Shown here: positions 1-10,779 of the stretch, piece by piece
How positions within the stretch are numbered: the first letter of the stretch is position 1
How the letters are laid out: each line of letters starts with the position of its first letter
Assembly: GCA_023634235.1 (NCBI GenBank)
Contig: JAMKCF010000002.1
Coordinates: 14,441,091-14,505,090, forward strand
Length of the DNA: 64,000 bases
Direction of reading: 5' to 3'
Origin: Pisaster brevispinus
Taxonomy: Eukaryota; Echinodermata; Asteroidea; Forcipulatida; Asteriidae
Program-made: the position numbers and the translations under genes
Notes under the pieces: model-generated
Told to the model about the DNA's origin: nothing
Databases searched by the model: none
What the model saw: the letters and a program-made list of their open reading frames with translations, nothing else

Positions 1-1489
1 AGTACAAGTCGTGATCTTTCATTAATTCATTACATTTTTACTGCTTTAATCATTTTCTTTTAAGTATCGCAATCTTGACAATGTCTATAGTTGAACATGA
101 GAATGTTAACGATTTCTTTTGCACAATGGCAGCGTTGAATTTCAATGCTGATCCTGGTGCTGAACTTTCTTTACATCGCAGGCCTCTGTAAAAAAAAAAT
201 TTATGTCCGAGGAAATAACCATGTTACACATGATGTACCCCATTTAGACGACAAAACTATAACAATGCATGGCTTTTAAAAAAAAGTATTTTGTGGAATT
301 GCAGCACAGAAATGCATTAATAGACTTGAAGCCATAAACCTGTTGTCAATAGAGAGAATAAAAATTTGAAGTTTGTTTCTGTGTTGATATTAATCAAGCA
401 AAACTTCCCAGCCCATAAAAAAAATATATAAGATTTTATCAGAAGTTTACCAAATGCATTCATCTGAGCACGGTTCTTTTCTAAACAAGTTGTGTGGAAA
501 TTCTGTACCAGTGTGCCTCATCATGTAATTAAACTGACAGCAGTAATTGCTTTTTTGGAAAACATTTTTAGGTTGGAAAAGTCGCTGACAAATTTCATCG
601 GAGTGAATCTTTTTTATGTCTGCTCCACTTTTGTTTTTATTTGTTTCTGATATAATCTTAGGTAGTAGAGGGAGGTCTCTGCACTCTGTAAAGGTCATGC
701 ACTCTGTAAAGGTCATCCATTCTCTCCCCGCCCCCCCTCCTCTTAAAAATAGTAATAATAATAAAGCGAAGAAGAGTCTACCCTGTTCATTTTATAGTTT
801 TTCAAATAATGTAATAAAAGCTATTTGGTTGGAAAGCCCAGTAAGCACTTAATCCAACGACGCAATTCACAGTGTTTGCACAATGGCACAGTGATTGAAA
901 GCAGACATGATTAATGCCGTCTTTTCGCTATTTCACCCCCCCCACTTTTTATTATTATTATTATTATTCTTGTTTATTTTGAGGGATGGTTTGTAAGCGA
1001 TTTTGCTTTATGTCCGCGGTTTGGGGTCTTTGTGGCGAAAAAATGCACCAGACTTAGGTTTGTCAGCCATTGTTGATGATGTTTTATGATCTTCTAACAT
1101 CAGAAAGAAAAGTCCCTTTGACAAAACAGACACACCATTTTTTGTTTTTTCTTTTCAAAACGTTTTCTGATCGAGGAACCCTGAGCAGGTTGAGTTCATT
1201 CAGTGTGAAGCCTGCCAGCACATCACCATCTACTGTCGCTATAACCGCCCCGTCCCAAATCCATCCTTTGCTTAAAAGCAGTCCTCAACAAATTCCGTTT
1301 ACCCGCTGTTCAGTTGGAAATCTTGTAACCAGAACTCACCACAGCATGGATTTGTTTTTAATCAACTCTGGAGTAACTTTTTCTCCCGACTCAAATCATA
1401 ATTTTCCCGGTGCTGCGACTTCATCATGTCCTTACAGCTGTATGAGTATTTAGTAGGGTTTTTTTTCCCCCAGACTGGGACGTCTAATT
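1..1489. other. Upstream or intronic sequence, no gene seen
   Basis: AT-rich sequence with short homopolymers and a (TTA)n run near 950-967. A 127-codon open stretch at 1070-1453 (+) has no recognisable domain and a low-complexity Ser/Thr/Pro composition, so I treat it as chance. Confidence 0.5.
681..716 (+). repeat. Exact 18-bp tandem duplication
   Basis: GCACTCTGTAAAGGTCAT occurs twice in direct succession (681-698 and 699-716). It is short and perfect, so probably a recent slippage event. No function is apparent. Confidence 0.9.
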
Positions 1490-1638
1490 TGTGGCGAGTC
1501 TGTCGGAATAGCAGTGTAGAAGGAGTTTGGTTGTGTGACCTGTCGTCAAGCTTCGCTGGCCGGCCGTCTGTTGGTTGAATGGTTCTAGCGAAGCCCCAGT
1601 GTCACTCGTTGTCTCTCTCTCTCGCTGCTTCAGTTGCG
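1490..1638 (+). promoter_or_regulatory. CpG-bearing stretch, possible 5' UTR/promoter of the candidate first exon
   Basis: Compared with its AT-rich surroundings this stretch has many CpGs and an 8-bp GGCCGGCC palindrome at about 1558-1565. It then passes into a CT-rich run before the candidate ATG. No TATA box is evident. It could be a 5' untranslated region with a start site nearby, or simply the polypyrimidine tract and branch region of a microexon acceptor. Confidence 0.25.
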
Positions 1639-1645
1639 ATGAATG
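1639..1645 (+). CDS. PRDM3/16: Candidate first coding exon or end of a 12-nt microexon joining the PRDM exon
   Basis: Seen: ATG AAT G at 1639-1645 is followed at once by a GTGAGT donor. Its phase (1) fits the acceptor at 26944, and joining would read M-N-G-D-Y-S-E-I. The start context is good (G at -3, A at +4). A pyrimidine tract ending in CAG lies directly upstream (about 1610-1633), so 1634-1645 could instead be a 12-nt microexon. Read with a preceding C, the microexon gives L-A-M-N-G, which resembles the K-L-A-x-N stretch near the start of vertebrate MECOM. Known: this gene family has very long first introns. Inference only: the signal is short, and ATG plus GTGAGT will also occur by chance in 27 kb. 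Confidence 0.3.
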
Positions 1646-2679
1646 GTGAGTTGTCTAGTTGTTGGTTTTGTTTGTCACACCAGTATCATTCTATTTTTTT
1701 CAATTTTAGTGAACATGTGGGGGGATGAAAATGTCTATTTTTAAAATCCCATTTCGCCGTTTGTGGAAACATTTATTCATGTGGTCTCTTTTGAAATAGA
1801 ATGCTAATGTAATAAGTCAGACATAGGGCCTAATGGAAAGTAGACATAGAAGTGCACTCGACGTTTTTGTACTTAAATTCGAACCACTGTGTGGATTTTG
1901 GAAAATGACACCTGTTAATACACCTAAATTGTAACAAGTGTAGTAGGGTGTCTGTGTTGTGATGCTGAAATTGCAAAATACATATCTTTTTTAGGGATTC
2001 TGTTTTACTTCTGGGTGTAGTATTTGAATGCTAAGGCTAATGACCTACCAGTCTCTTTCACCATTTTATCCTAGACATTACATTTTAAAGCCTGTCATTA
2101 TGCCATCCAACGATCGTGAGTTACCTACAAAACAGTACATCCTGGCCAATAAAAAGCCGTCAACTGGTTCCCCCAAATCGTGTCAACACCTTATACCTGA
2201 GTAGAAGTGTAGGACTCTATGGCAAGAAAGGGGCATCGGAGTCTGGCAAGTGCCGTCCCTAGGGAAGGGGGGAAGTTTGTTGCCTGGGGTCTACCAGGGG
2301 TTGTGTACTTGTGTTGTTGTAACTTGTGAAACGAGACGTGACTAGGGGTCCTAAATAGGAAATCCCAGGCTTAGGCTTCCTTCGAGTACACAACTCTACA
2401 TGTACTTTGATTTGTATTTTTGTGTGTGTAAAAACACTTGTTAATCCAGGTTTTCACAAGATTGCTGTTCCAGAAGGGGCCTCCAATTAGTGGTTGTTGT
2501 TTTGGGCTAATTTGATTTTGGTATCTGTAAATTTAGAGTTGATTCAACCGAGTCAATAGAGTTTGATTTCAACCGACCTCAAGGTGTTCTGGGTTGAGCT
2601 GGATCGGATGCACAATTCCTTTTTTTTTTTCTTTTTTTTTAAGTGGGTCCTTTTTGCAATGTCTTTGGGGTGTGACCTA

Positions 2680-2877
2680 GGCCCTATTTCATAGAGTTGC
2701 TTCAGCAGAGATTTATGCTTCGTAACTTTCAACTAAGCAAAAAAAATTCGCAGGAACACCGGTGACATATCGTACATGAGACAGAGTACTTTTACCTGGT
2801 AACCTTATTCTGGTGAGCACAGTTTTGTTTTGCTCAGCTACTTTTTGTGCTTAAGCAGCGTCTATGAAATTGAGCTC
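2680..2877. mobile_element. Hairpin MITE, GGGCCC-type family, copy 1
   Basis: The ends are imperfect inverted repeats: GGCCCTATTTCATAGAGTTGC at the left, and GCAGCGTCTATGAAATTGAG-like sequence at the right. The interior holds the family words 'ggtaaccttattctggt' and 'gcttaagcag'. There is no coding capacity. It shares layout and words with copies at 15971, 41584 and 58227. A DNA-transposon-derived non-autonomous element is the likely nature. Confidence 0.75.
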
Positions 2878-2885
2878 TAACAGTT

Positions 2886-3262
2886 GAAGTCATGATTGCA
2901 GTCGTGGGATTTCTCAGGATTTTGTCAAATTTCAGGATTTTCTTGAAATCTCCTTTCAAGCCCTTTAAATTATCTTGAAACTATTCACCAAAGGGAGAAT
3001 AGAATAGTCCACATTGTGTCCAAACCTGTAGTCTTTTAATTCTGGTGATGCAAAGAGTCTGTAAACATCCTGAATTGTAACATCTGGGGTCGATTTCACA
3101 AAACCCATCCTAACTTAACACTAGTCCTAGGCAATGCTTGGAGATAGGACTAGTCCTAAGTTAAGACCAGTTACTGGTCCTAACTTCAGATAAGACTAGT
3201 CTTATCTCTTTGTGAAATCGACCCCTGAAAACCTGCCTCCGCGAGCCATTTTCAGGACTTTT
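2886..3262. repeat. Old dispersed repeat, interrupted by a MITE (partner of 31290-31575)
   Basis: This aligns by eye with 31290-31575 through shared words: TTTTCTTGAAATC-like, 'gtgtc(c/t)aaacctgtagt', 'tttctggtgatgca', 'ttgtaacatctg' and 'gccattttcagga'. The 3087-3224 MITE splits it exactly where the partner copy is continuous. Type unknown: I see no ORF and no poly-A. Confidence 0.75.
3087..3224. mobile_element. 138-bp MITE with perfect 16-bp TIRs, nested in an older repeat
   Basis: Terminal inverted repeats GGGTCGATTTCACAAA and TTTGTGAAATCGACCC are perfect. The interior has further self-complementary 'cctaacttaa' and 'ttaagtta' words. A CTG flanks both sides (3084-3086 and 3225-3227), consistent with a 3-bp target-site duplication. 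A 3-bp duplication and GGG-starting ends fit the PIF/Harbinger superfamily; that assignment is inference. Confidence 0.85.
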
Positions 3263-4657
3263 TTCCGTTAGTGAAATCCAATCCCTACTTCTATTTGTGA
3301 TTTCAGATGCATCATATATGCCTCCAAAAAAACTAAAGTATGAAGAAAAAAAAAACACACCGGCCAAAACCCTTCCAGAAATTTAAAATTAAAGTCATGG
3401 AACCAGTTGTTAGGATGGTAGCGATCCACCTGTGAACAAGTTTTTTTCTCCGACATGCTGTAATCAATCGCGTTGCTATCCTTACTCGATTCACAGACTA
3501 TTGAGTGGAACAAATTACCAAGGCACCAGTTTAAATGACACAGCATTTTTTGTTGTTGCTGTTAACCTTTTTTTTTCTGGTAAGAAGGATTAGTTCTGTG
3601 CTAAGCACATAAACATCTTGAAAATGCGTGAGCATATTCGGTTCAATGGAATCGCCACATGTTAATTTCATGAGAACAGATTATTTGGATGAATTTAACT
3701 CGTACAAAAAAACAAAACAATGTCACTTAAATTTTTCTCCGTTAGAAAAAAAAAGGTGGGGGGGGGGAAGACTCCGGGCGCTGTTTGGCACATCATCTTG
3801 AAATTCCGAATCGGAGAGTAAATAGATGTTTCCCCCATCCCTCTTTGGCGACCAGGCGTGTTTTGTTTATTTAGAGTCTTAGAGAGTTAGCATCCCGCCT
3901 TAAGCTACTCCTCCTCTCCCTGTCATCTTCCCCGGAGCCTCTCAGCCTATTCCCCCCCCCCCCCCGATGGGTCCTACGTCTTGATTGCCTTCTTGATCCT
4001 ACACCCAAGCAATGGCCTGCTTTAGCCCAAGCCATATTGACTTTAACGGCTTATGTCCGAGGGGGCTTTTGATTGCGCAGCGGCCTTTTGCTTGAGCTCG
4101 TATTTGCGTTTCCAAAAAAAAAAAGAAGAAGGAAGAGACGAAAGTAAGATTCCCAAGTCATTATCTTGTTCACTGTGGTGACCACACCAGGTGACATTCC
4201 TAGGTGGTATTGCCGAGTATTTGGAGATCAAACATCTCGTGGCCATCCAGGTATTTGGATTCATATTCAACATGTAATACAGTTTGATCAATTTTGTTTG
4301 TCCTCTCTATTTTTTTTTTTTTTTTAAATCCTACTTTAACAAAAAACCATTCACAGGTGCAGTCATGTGATGAAGCAGAACATGTGTACTTTCCTTCTTC
4401 TTTTTTTTTTAGAATAAAACTTTTGAGAGCTCTTTTTTTTCACGAAAGTCTCAGTTATTTCCTAATCGTTTTTTGTTTGTTTGTTTGATTAAACAGAGTG
4501 GGAGAATTTTGTTCAAAAGTTGACTTGTAATTAGGCTTAAGTCAGGTTCCTAAAAATAGAAATTGTTCAAAATTTGCCCAACAGTTTCTTTTGTGGTTTA
4601 TTACTTTGATATTTGAAATAAAAAGCGGCATTCTCTTAAGGTGATCCCTCTCCTGCT

Positions 4658-4919
4658 GCACGGCCCTTCCATGGCAAAACAGCCTAACTAAAAAATGACA
4701 TTTTGAGAAAAGCAAGTACAGAGATAAGCTGTTTTGCAATAAAAATGGGACGGAAGTGTAAAAGGAGGCTGAGATAGGACATGTTGTATTCAGAAACCAT
4801 ACAGAGTATGCCTTTTAAACGTTTGAAATGGGAAAAGCACCCTCAATTTACCCAGAAATGATCTGATGTCAAAACCAAAAATTTTCGAGTTGGGCTGTTT
4901 TGCCATGGAAGGGCCGTGC
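4658..4919. repeat. Perfect 27-bp inverted repeat with 208-bp spacer
   Basis: The left arm (4658-4684) and right arm (4893-4919) are exact reverse complements, and each contains CCATGG. The spacer is AT-rich and holds no ORF of note. The SINE head starts just downstream. It may be a fold-back element or a local inverted duplication. Confidence 0.85.
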
Positions 4920-4944
4920 TGCTTCCCAGGTTGTACCGTAAACT

Positions 4945-5150
4945 TGGGTGTGATCCCTGGCTACACGGCATGACAGGTTGAGTGGCTTCTGACTGGCACC
5001 CCGAACAAAGATATTTTAAAAAAAATAGGGAGACCGCCAACTTTAGAGCTAGATAACTCAGTTGGTAGAGCGCTGGCACATTAATCCGGAGGTCGTAGGT
5101 TCAAGTCCCGCTCTAGTCAAAATTTCTCTGTTCAACCCAAAATTATTCAA
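4945..5150 (+). mobile_element. tRNA-related SINE, copy A
   Basis: The tRNA-like core is at 5047-5118, with a D-arm-like CTCAGTTGGTAGAG, a 5+7+5 anticodon-arm layout and a perfect B box GGTTCAAGTCC at 5098-5108. Acceptor-like arms AGCTAGA and TCTAGTC pair apart from the first base. The anticodon position reads ATT (GTT in copy B), hinting at an Asn-type ancestor, but base 33 is C rather than T. Upstream of the core is a head (GAACA-AGATATT...AATAGGGAGA, 5003-5033) also found in copy C and partly in copy B. Downstream, TCAA(A/T)(A/T)TTTCT...TTCAACCC is shared with copy C. It is a mobile copy, not a functional tRNA. Confidence 0.85.
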
Positions 5151-5589
5151 AAATAGAAAGCTTACAAGAAGAAACTGTAACTTTGGCATTAATCTTGTTT
5201 GGTTGTTTTATTTGAGCTTAGCCCAAATAAGTTCCTTGGCTGTATATTGATGATGTTTGACAAGCTGATTCGTGTTTTTTTTCTTCCAGTAACGTTAAAT
5301 CCACCGAATTTCCTTGTAATAGTTCCTTGACTTCTGAAGGGTACATACTTGATACAAAACACCACCTGTTTCATACATTTACGCCACCTGTTAAACTTCT
5401 TGAAGATTGGTCTTGCATTTTATGCAGAATGATGGCATTCTATTTAAGCGCTGTGTCTCTTCTCAGTTCTTGTTCTTATTCTAGGAATTTGGCGACGGTG
5501 TCAGAGTCATTATCCGCTGATGATTTGAGAATGTTGCAAGTCAATGCAGTGATTGTGTTGACATCAACTACTTGTTGACTGTAAATCAG

Positions 5590-5825
5590 CTATGCATGTG
5601 CAGGGTTTGTCGTTAGACTTTTAAGTGACTGGCCAGCAGGACCAGTTAGCGTTATTTCACTAGTCTGTCAGGTTTTTTTCCCGCTAGTGTTTACTTCAGA
5701 AATGATTTGAATGATATCGGGACGCTTTTCAACACTGCACTAAGCCAGCCGGACTCCTTGTAGAGTGAATTTTTACTGGTCCTCCGGTGTTTTTTAAAAC
5801 TAGCATTTGGCCAGCAGAATGCTGT
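5590..5825. repeat. Dispersed repeat related to 37878-38300
   Basis: It shares 'atttcactagt(c)tgt', 'gggacgcttttcaacactgcactaagccagccgga' in split form, 'ggtcctccggtgt' and 'catttggccagcagaatgctgtt' with the 38-kb copies, in the same order. No ORF, TIR or poly-A is visible. Family unknown. Confidence 0.75.
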
Positions 5826-6149
5826 TGAAATGTGTACATTGCTTCCCGATTTTAGCGGCTGCAAGTGGCTTGTACCACAATGCCCAGAGCGGCTGCAGAC
5901 GGCCGCAATATTTTACCAACTTTTTTTTTCGAACAAGAGGGTCAAAGAAAAAGTGTGGGAGCGAATTGACATTTTCCAATGTTTCCCATGTAAACATAGA
6001 ATCTACAACTCTAATACTAAACCATGCATTTCTGTTTCTTAGCAATTTTTTCCTGAAAATAATGGTGCAAAAAAAAAGAGAAAAAGATTAGCAATGTCTG
6101 GGCGTATGGTGATGATTACAAGGAAATGAATGGTCTCTAAAAGGTTAAA

Positions 6150-6950
6150 CATTGTTCACTAAGGGTTTCAAGGCGTGGGTTAAGGAGTACGAACTAAATC
6201 TGGCTTGGCAACAGTCTTCCCCTGACAAAAGATTGGATGATGCGAGACGCGGAATTGCTCCTTGCCTGAACAGGAAGCAAGAATGGCGCGAGTCTGCGAC
6301 GAAACGTGCAAAGATAGCAGGTATCTCATCCTCTCATTAAAAACCAAGATGACTTAATTAATGTCGCGATGTTGATCGGCCCCCCGGAGATGAAACCAAC
6401 CCCCCCCCCCTTGCCCTCCCCGTGTAATCATTCACGGCCAAGTCACGTGCGGAATTCCTTCCCCGCCAGAGAAGCGTGATCAGCCGTGCCGTCGATTGCG
6501 CCGTCCGTCCTCTCATCGTCGTCAAAAGCACCGGAAAAAACGAATGCATCCTATACATGTGCTCGTACATCCATCAAAAACGTTACGTCCTCATGATGTT
6601 TAAAATGGCCTGGCTATGCAAACACAGAGTCACTGCACTGCAGGTGGCGGCATTAAAGGCACCGATTTTTAATTCTCCTCTCCCTACCCTCTGGCTGTCA
6701 ACAATTTTTATGTATTTTTTGGGGCCAAACCGAGAGTTGATATTGACAGTAGGTTCGGATATAATCAAGTAGGGAAATTGTTTGGGTGCTAGAGAGCTGA
6801 CAGCGCGTGGCGATGGGTTTGTTTGCGCGGTCCTTTATTAAGGTGCTGGGCGAAGGTTTGGACGGACTCACTGATAGTCGGAGATTGACATTTCCGTTTG
6901 ACATCGTTCCGTCACCTGGTTCCAGCAACACTGAGACAGACAGAGAGAGA
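6150..6950. promoter_or_regulatory. CpG-bearing complex block, candidate cis-regulatory DNA
   Basis: This block is richer in CpG than its neighbours and contains a CACGTG E-box (about 6444), an octamer-like ATGCAAAC (about 6615) and few homopolymers apart from one C run. A 62-codon + strand stretch at 6152-6340 looks somewhat protein-like (Trp, Lys, Arg, Glu rich), but I recognise nothing in it. Regulatory function is inferred from texture only. Confidence 0.3.
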
Positions 6951-7739
6951 GAAATCCAGTATTTGTCTGTACAATATTTTGGGGGCCGATATATCAGCTT
7001 CTGGTATCACCTGTATAAATAACACAAAGTCAATACTTTTATGGATATGTTCTCATTGGAGACAATGAGGTTAGATAATGCCGTACAAGTGCCGTCTGTA
7101 CACCAACTGTTATCCCCGGTCGGACTTGCTGATTGTTTGTACATGATACTTAGGCAAGATATTGATCGGGAGATGAGTAATTGATTGGTTATATTATTGA
7201 TTACCATAAGAACCCCTTGTACATGTACTCAATTATGGATTTGTGAAATTGCCCTAAATGCTGTTCAAAAGCTACTTTTTCCTGCGAGTAGGAGGGAACA
7301 GACTGCAGAAGATAACTGTAGAGACTGAACAACAGTTTTTTGGGAGCTAATGAAAGAAATGACAAAGTTTCAAAACTTGCATAAAAGTTTCCCTGTTTTT
7401 GAAATGTTGTGTTCTGCTGATGGTGACAGTTTTAGTGCCCTTACACATGCCAACTTACGGGGTACTTTTAACAATGGAACAATGCTGCCCCACAAGGTTT
7501 TCTTTGTTCTAGTGGTACCCAACAGAGAATTTCTTCAGAAAAGGGAATAATAGAACAACAATGGAAGTACCCTGTAACTGCCAAGAGTAACGCAACGCCG
7601 ACATCTTTTTTGAAGGCTGAACTTTCACTGTACTTTGAACCTCCATTTTGGAGCTCTACTTTCTACTGTCTGTTTTTGTTTCGACAACATTTTTTTCAAC
7701 CCATCAGGAAAGGGAGCAGGACTTTGAGACCTTGCCAGC

Positions 7740-8300
7740 CGGTCACTGAATGATAGCTCTGATAGCAGTTGATTCAGTCATCGCAATGGCTTACATATCA
7801 GTAAAGATACGGGAGGCAGCGTCGTCTCATCGGATGTTGGGTCCCTATCGCCTCGGCAACACTCTCCCTGATAGTCGGGCCATGCATCGCAGACAGTCAC
7901 CTGCCTTGGGTTTTCAATGATTGACCAGTAGGGCGGGTTGATTCGTGTGCTATCTCTTCAAAGTGTACTCTCCCCTATAAAAGGCCACTTCAGGGGGGCT
8001 CGCGTTAACGATTAACCGCCGGCTTTTAAAGTTTTTGTGCGGCTGAGTGTCTGATGCTCGTGAACATTTCTGGTGCTTCTGTGTCGACTGAATAGGAGCC
8101 AGCTGCCGAGAGGAGTGCATGCGTACAGTCGGCCGTACGGCCGTGGCTTTTTTTCCTTCTTTATATTTGTGACTATTATCGGACTCGGGGGTTTGTCTGA
8201 TGAGTGATAATATTGACATTGTTTTTGAGAAGGTTTTGTGCTTGTCAGTTTGCACTGTAGACTCTTTATCTCTGCACTGTGGATGTGTCGGCTAAGAAGC
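7740..8300. promoter_or_regulatory. Complex block with a 14-bp GC palindrome, candidate cis-regulatory DNA
   Basis: This is a non-repetitive, CpG-bearing sequence between low-complexity flanks. It includes the perfect palindrome CGGCCGTACGGCCG at 8130-8143 and GATA-like words. No convincing ORF. The role is inferred from composition. Confidence 0.25.
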
Positions 8301-9239
8301 GCCTCGGAACTATGAATAATTTATCCTTTTTTTTTTTCCCTTCTTTTTTTTCAGTTTGTCTACTTTGCTGTCATTTGTGTTAGTTTATTCTGAAAAATAT
8401 TTGTTCAAATCTGGGGAGTGGTACAAGTATGTTTATTTGAGAATGAAACAAAGATAAGTGTCAATTTGTGGAAATACAATAAATTGTACCACTGAGCTAC
8501 CTTCGAGTCAGCAGTTTTTTCTAATGATTGTTATTTTGTTTCAAATGTCTGAAACCACCCAAAAGTGTTCCACCACCTGGATGGACATACAGGTTTTTAC
8601 TGAAAATGATTTGAGTTGGTTTGCATTATTTTATTACCCTCAAATTACGTTCACAAAAAATGGAAGGAAAAGGCAGGTAACTTTTTCCCTTCATTTCTGA
8701 TAGAAATTGAGGATGATTTAACAAACAAACAATCAAAAAGCATCAAATTAATCAAGTGGAATTGTTTTCAGCATTTTAGCCTGCACCGTCCATTCCCATG
8801 TTGACAAGTTTTTGGACGGTTTCTGGTTCGTATAAACAGAATACCAAAATACAACTTTTGGGAAAAACTGCTAACGTGGCGGACGCAAGGTTGTGTCCTT
8901 TTTTGTTTCCTGTAAAGCTGCAACATTAAAAAACAAAAGAATCTCAGTGTGGTAGGACAATTTTTCTTGTGTGTCGTCGGACCTTACCTTTAAGCTTAGA
9001 TATTTTTTTTTTGGTTTAATGTCCCCCCTTTCCATCCGACGAGACCTGTTTGATAGATCGATCTTAATGGAAGAGGGAAGCAGCTCCGAGGTGATTCATG
9101 TAGGGCCTACTAAGAAACACCAAAATCTGTGTGTCGACAAAAGGGTATACTTAAATACAAACAGGGCATTGATCAAGAATTACAAGGAGAACCAAAGGGG
9201 GGGAAGCAGAGACCCTAATCTTACCCACGTTCCCTGAAC

Positions 9240-9720
9240 AGGTCTTCCTCTTCCTCCTACCTCCATCTTAGAGTTGACGGCCATAAAAGCGGTTGTCCCC
9301 TCCCCGCCCGTCTAAAAATAACGTACATTGTAATTTAATCAAGCCGGGGCATGGTGCATGTCTTGTAATGTGGAATGACTTGTGAGCGAGTGGCACAATG
9401 TGTGCAGGGCGGGGCAAGGTATATAGTGTGGCCTTTTGAATTCCCCCTTTCAAATGGGGCGGAGCTGTGGTTGTTGTATTGTTTTTTTTTAGCGATGCCC
9501 TAATTGGTTTTGTACACAAAAGCGCAGCGAGGGCGTCCTCGCTGTGCCAAAACACCCCGATCCCTTTTGTTAAAGTCCTCGGATTCAACGGGGTAGACAT
9601 CCCAAAGCATCCAGCCTGAAGTCCAATTTGATATGCTGTCAAATTGATATTTGTCGTGGCATTGATCTTCCGATTGTGTTGGGGTAGAATAGCGGCGCTA
9701 GACATGCACAATCAGACATT
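9240..9720. promoter_or_regulatory. Complex block, candidate cis-regulatory DNA
   Basis: It has homeodomain-like cores (GTAATTTAATCAAG, CCTAATTGG), GC-box-like GGGGCGGAG and few homopolymers. The minus strand is open for 147 codons (9268-9711), but the translation has no recognisable domain. I favour non-coding regulatory DNA over a gene. Confidence 0.25.
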
Positions 9721-10779
9721 TAGCCATAATATAACATTGAGTATACAATTATTGTTATTATTAACTTTATTGAGTCATGGTGTGACCTTTTCAACCTAGA
9801 GGTTTTGCTGTTAAGGGGGCCATGAGAATATCCAACGTACAGTTAACGAGTTTGGTAAAAGAAATAAAACCGACCTGAAATAAGAAGAAATGTCGTTAAA
9901 ATCAACCGAAAACACTTTGTCTTATTAAGTAGCAGTTCAAAACGAAAGTGTGATGTAAGCGGGCATGATATTTTGCCAACTTTTTTTCTGATTTCCGATT
10001 TTGGTGCCCTCAGAAAAAATCAGCAAAATTGTTATTAAATGGCCTGAAAATTTTGTAAAAGCCGATATATCTTTTGTACATCAGCCCATGTCAGCCCATT
10101 TACTCAATAAAATTTGTCTACTTTTTTCCCAAGGAAAATTCCCGTAGAAGTTGAAAGATACGGAAAACAAAATCGGTTGCTTTTCAGTTTTGAGTAACTA
10201 CATTCAAACAGATGCATATTAATTTGTAGTTGTATGAAGAGCTTTAGTCTAGACTGGAGACAGCAGGGGCCATACATGGTTCCGTTCACTTCTGTTCATT
10301 TTTCATTAAAAATAGGGGAAAAAGAAGGGATTTATAGCTTTATGGCAAGGATAAACTGACAGTAATCTTTCTGTTGTATATCGTTAAGGTACAACTCTAA
10401 CAAAGGAAGTTGCTTTACTCGTAGTGTAATACCTGTTTGTGATGAAAACTTTTAACTTGGACTAATCAGTTTCGAAGTGTTTTCTTGAAAGATTGGAATG
10501 AACATTTCTTTCCGAAAAAATTGTTGTGCCTTAATTGTAAACATAATTGATGTTGAGAGGACATTGTTTCAACAGGAAAGGGTGTTGTCTTAGTGACTAC
10601 TCAGGTCATTTTCAGCCGGGCTAGAAAACTTTCTCAGTCCACTCATTTTTTTCTGTGTGTGTGTGTCTCTCTCTCTCTTTATGAAATATCAGCGGTGACC
10701 TCATTGTGTAACTGTAATTATCATGTACCGTACACATATTCAGGTGTAATGCAATCTGACTTGAGCATTTATGGGGGGT

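Noticed and set aside
1070..1453. 127-codon + strand ORF as a gene
   Set aside because: Ser/Thr/Phe-rich low-complexity translation without motifs, in AT-rich DNA.
5047..5118. Functional tRNA gene
   Set aside because: The core folds like a tRNA, but base 33 is C instead of T and the first acceptor pair is broken. The same unit recurs with flanks at 18353 and 62222, so it is a SINE.
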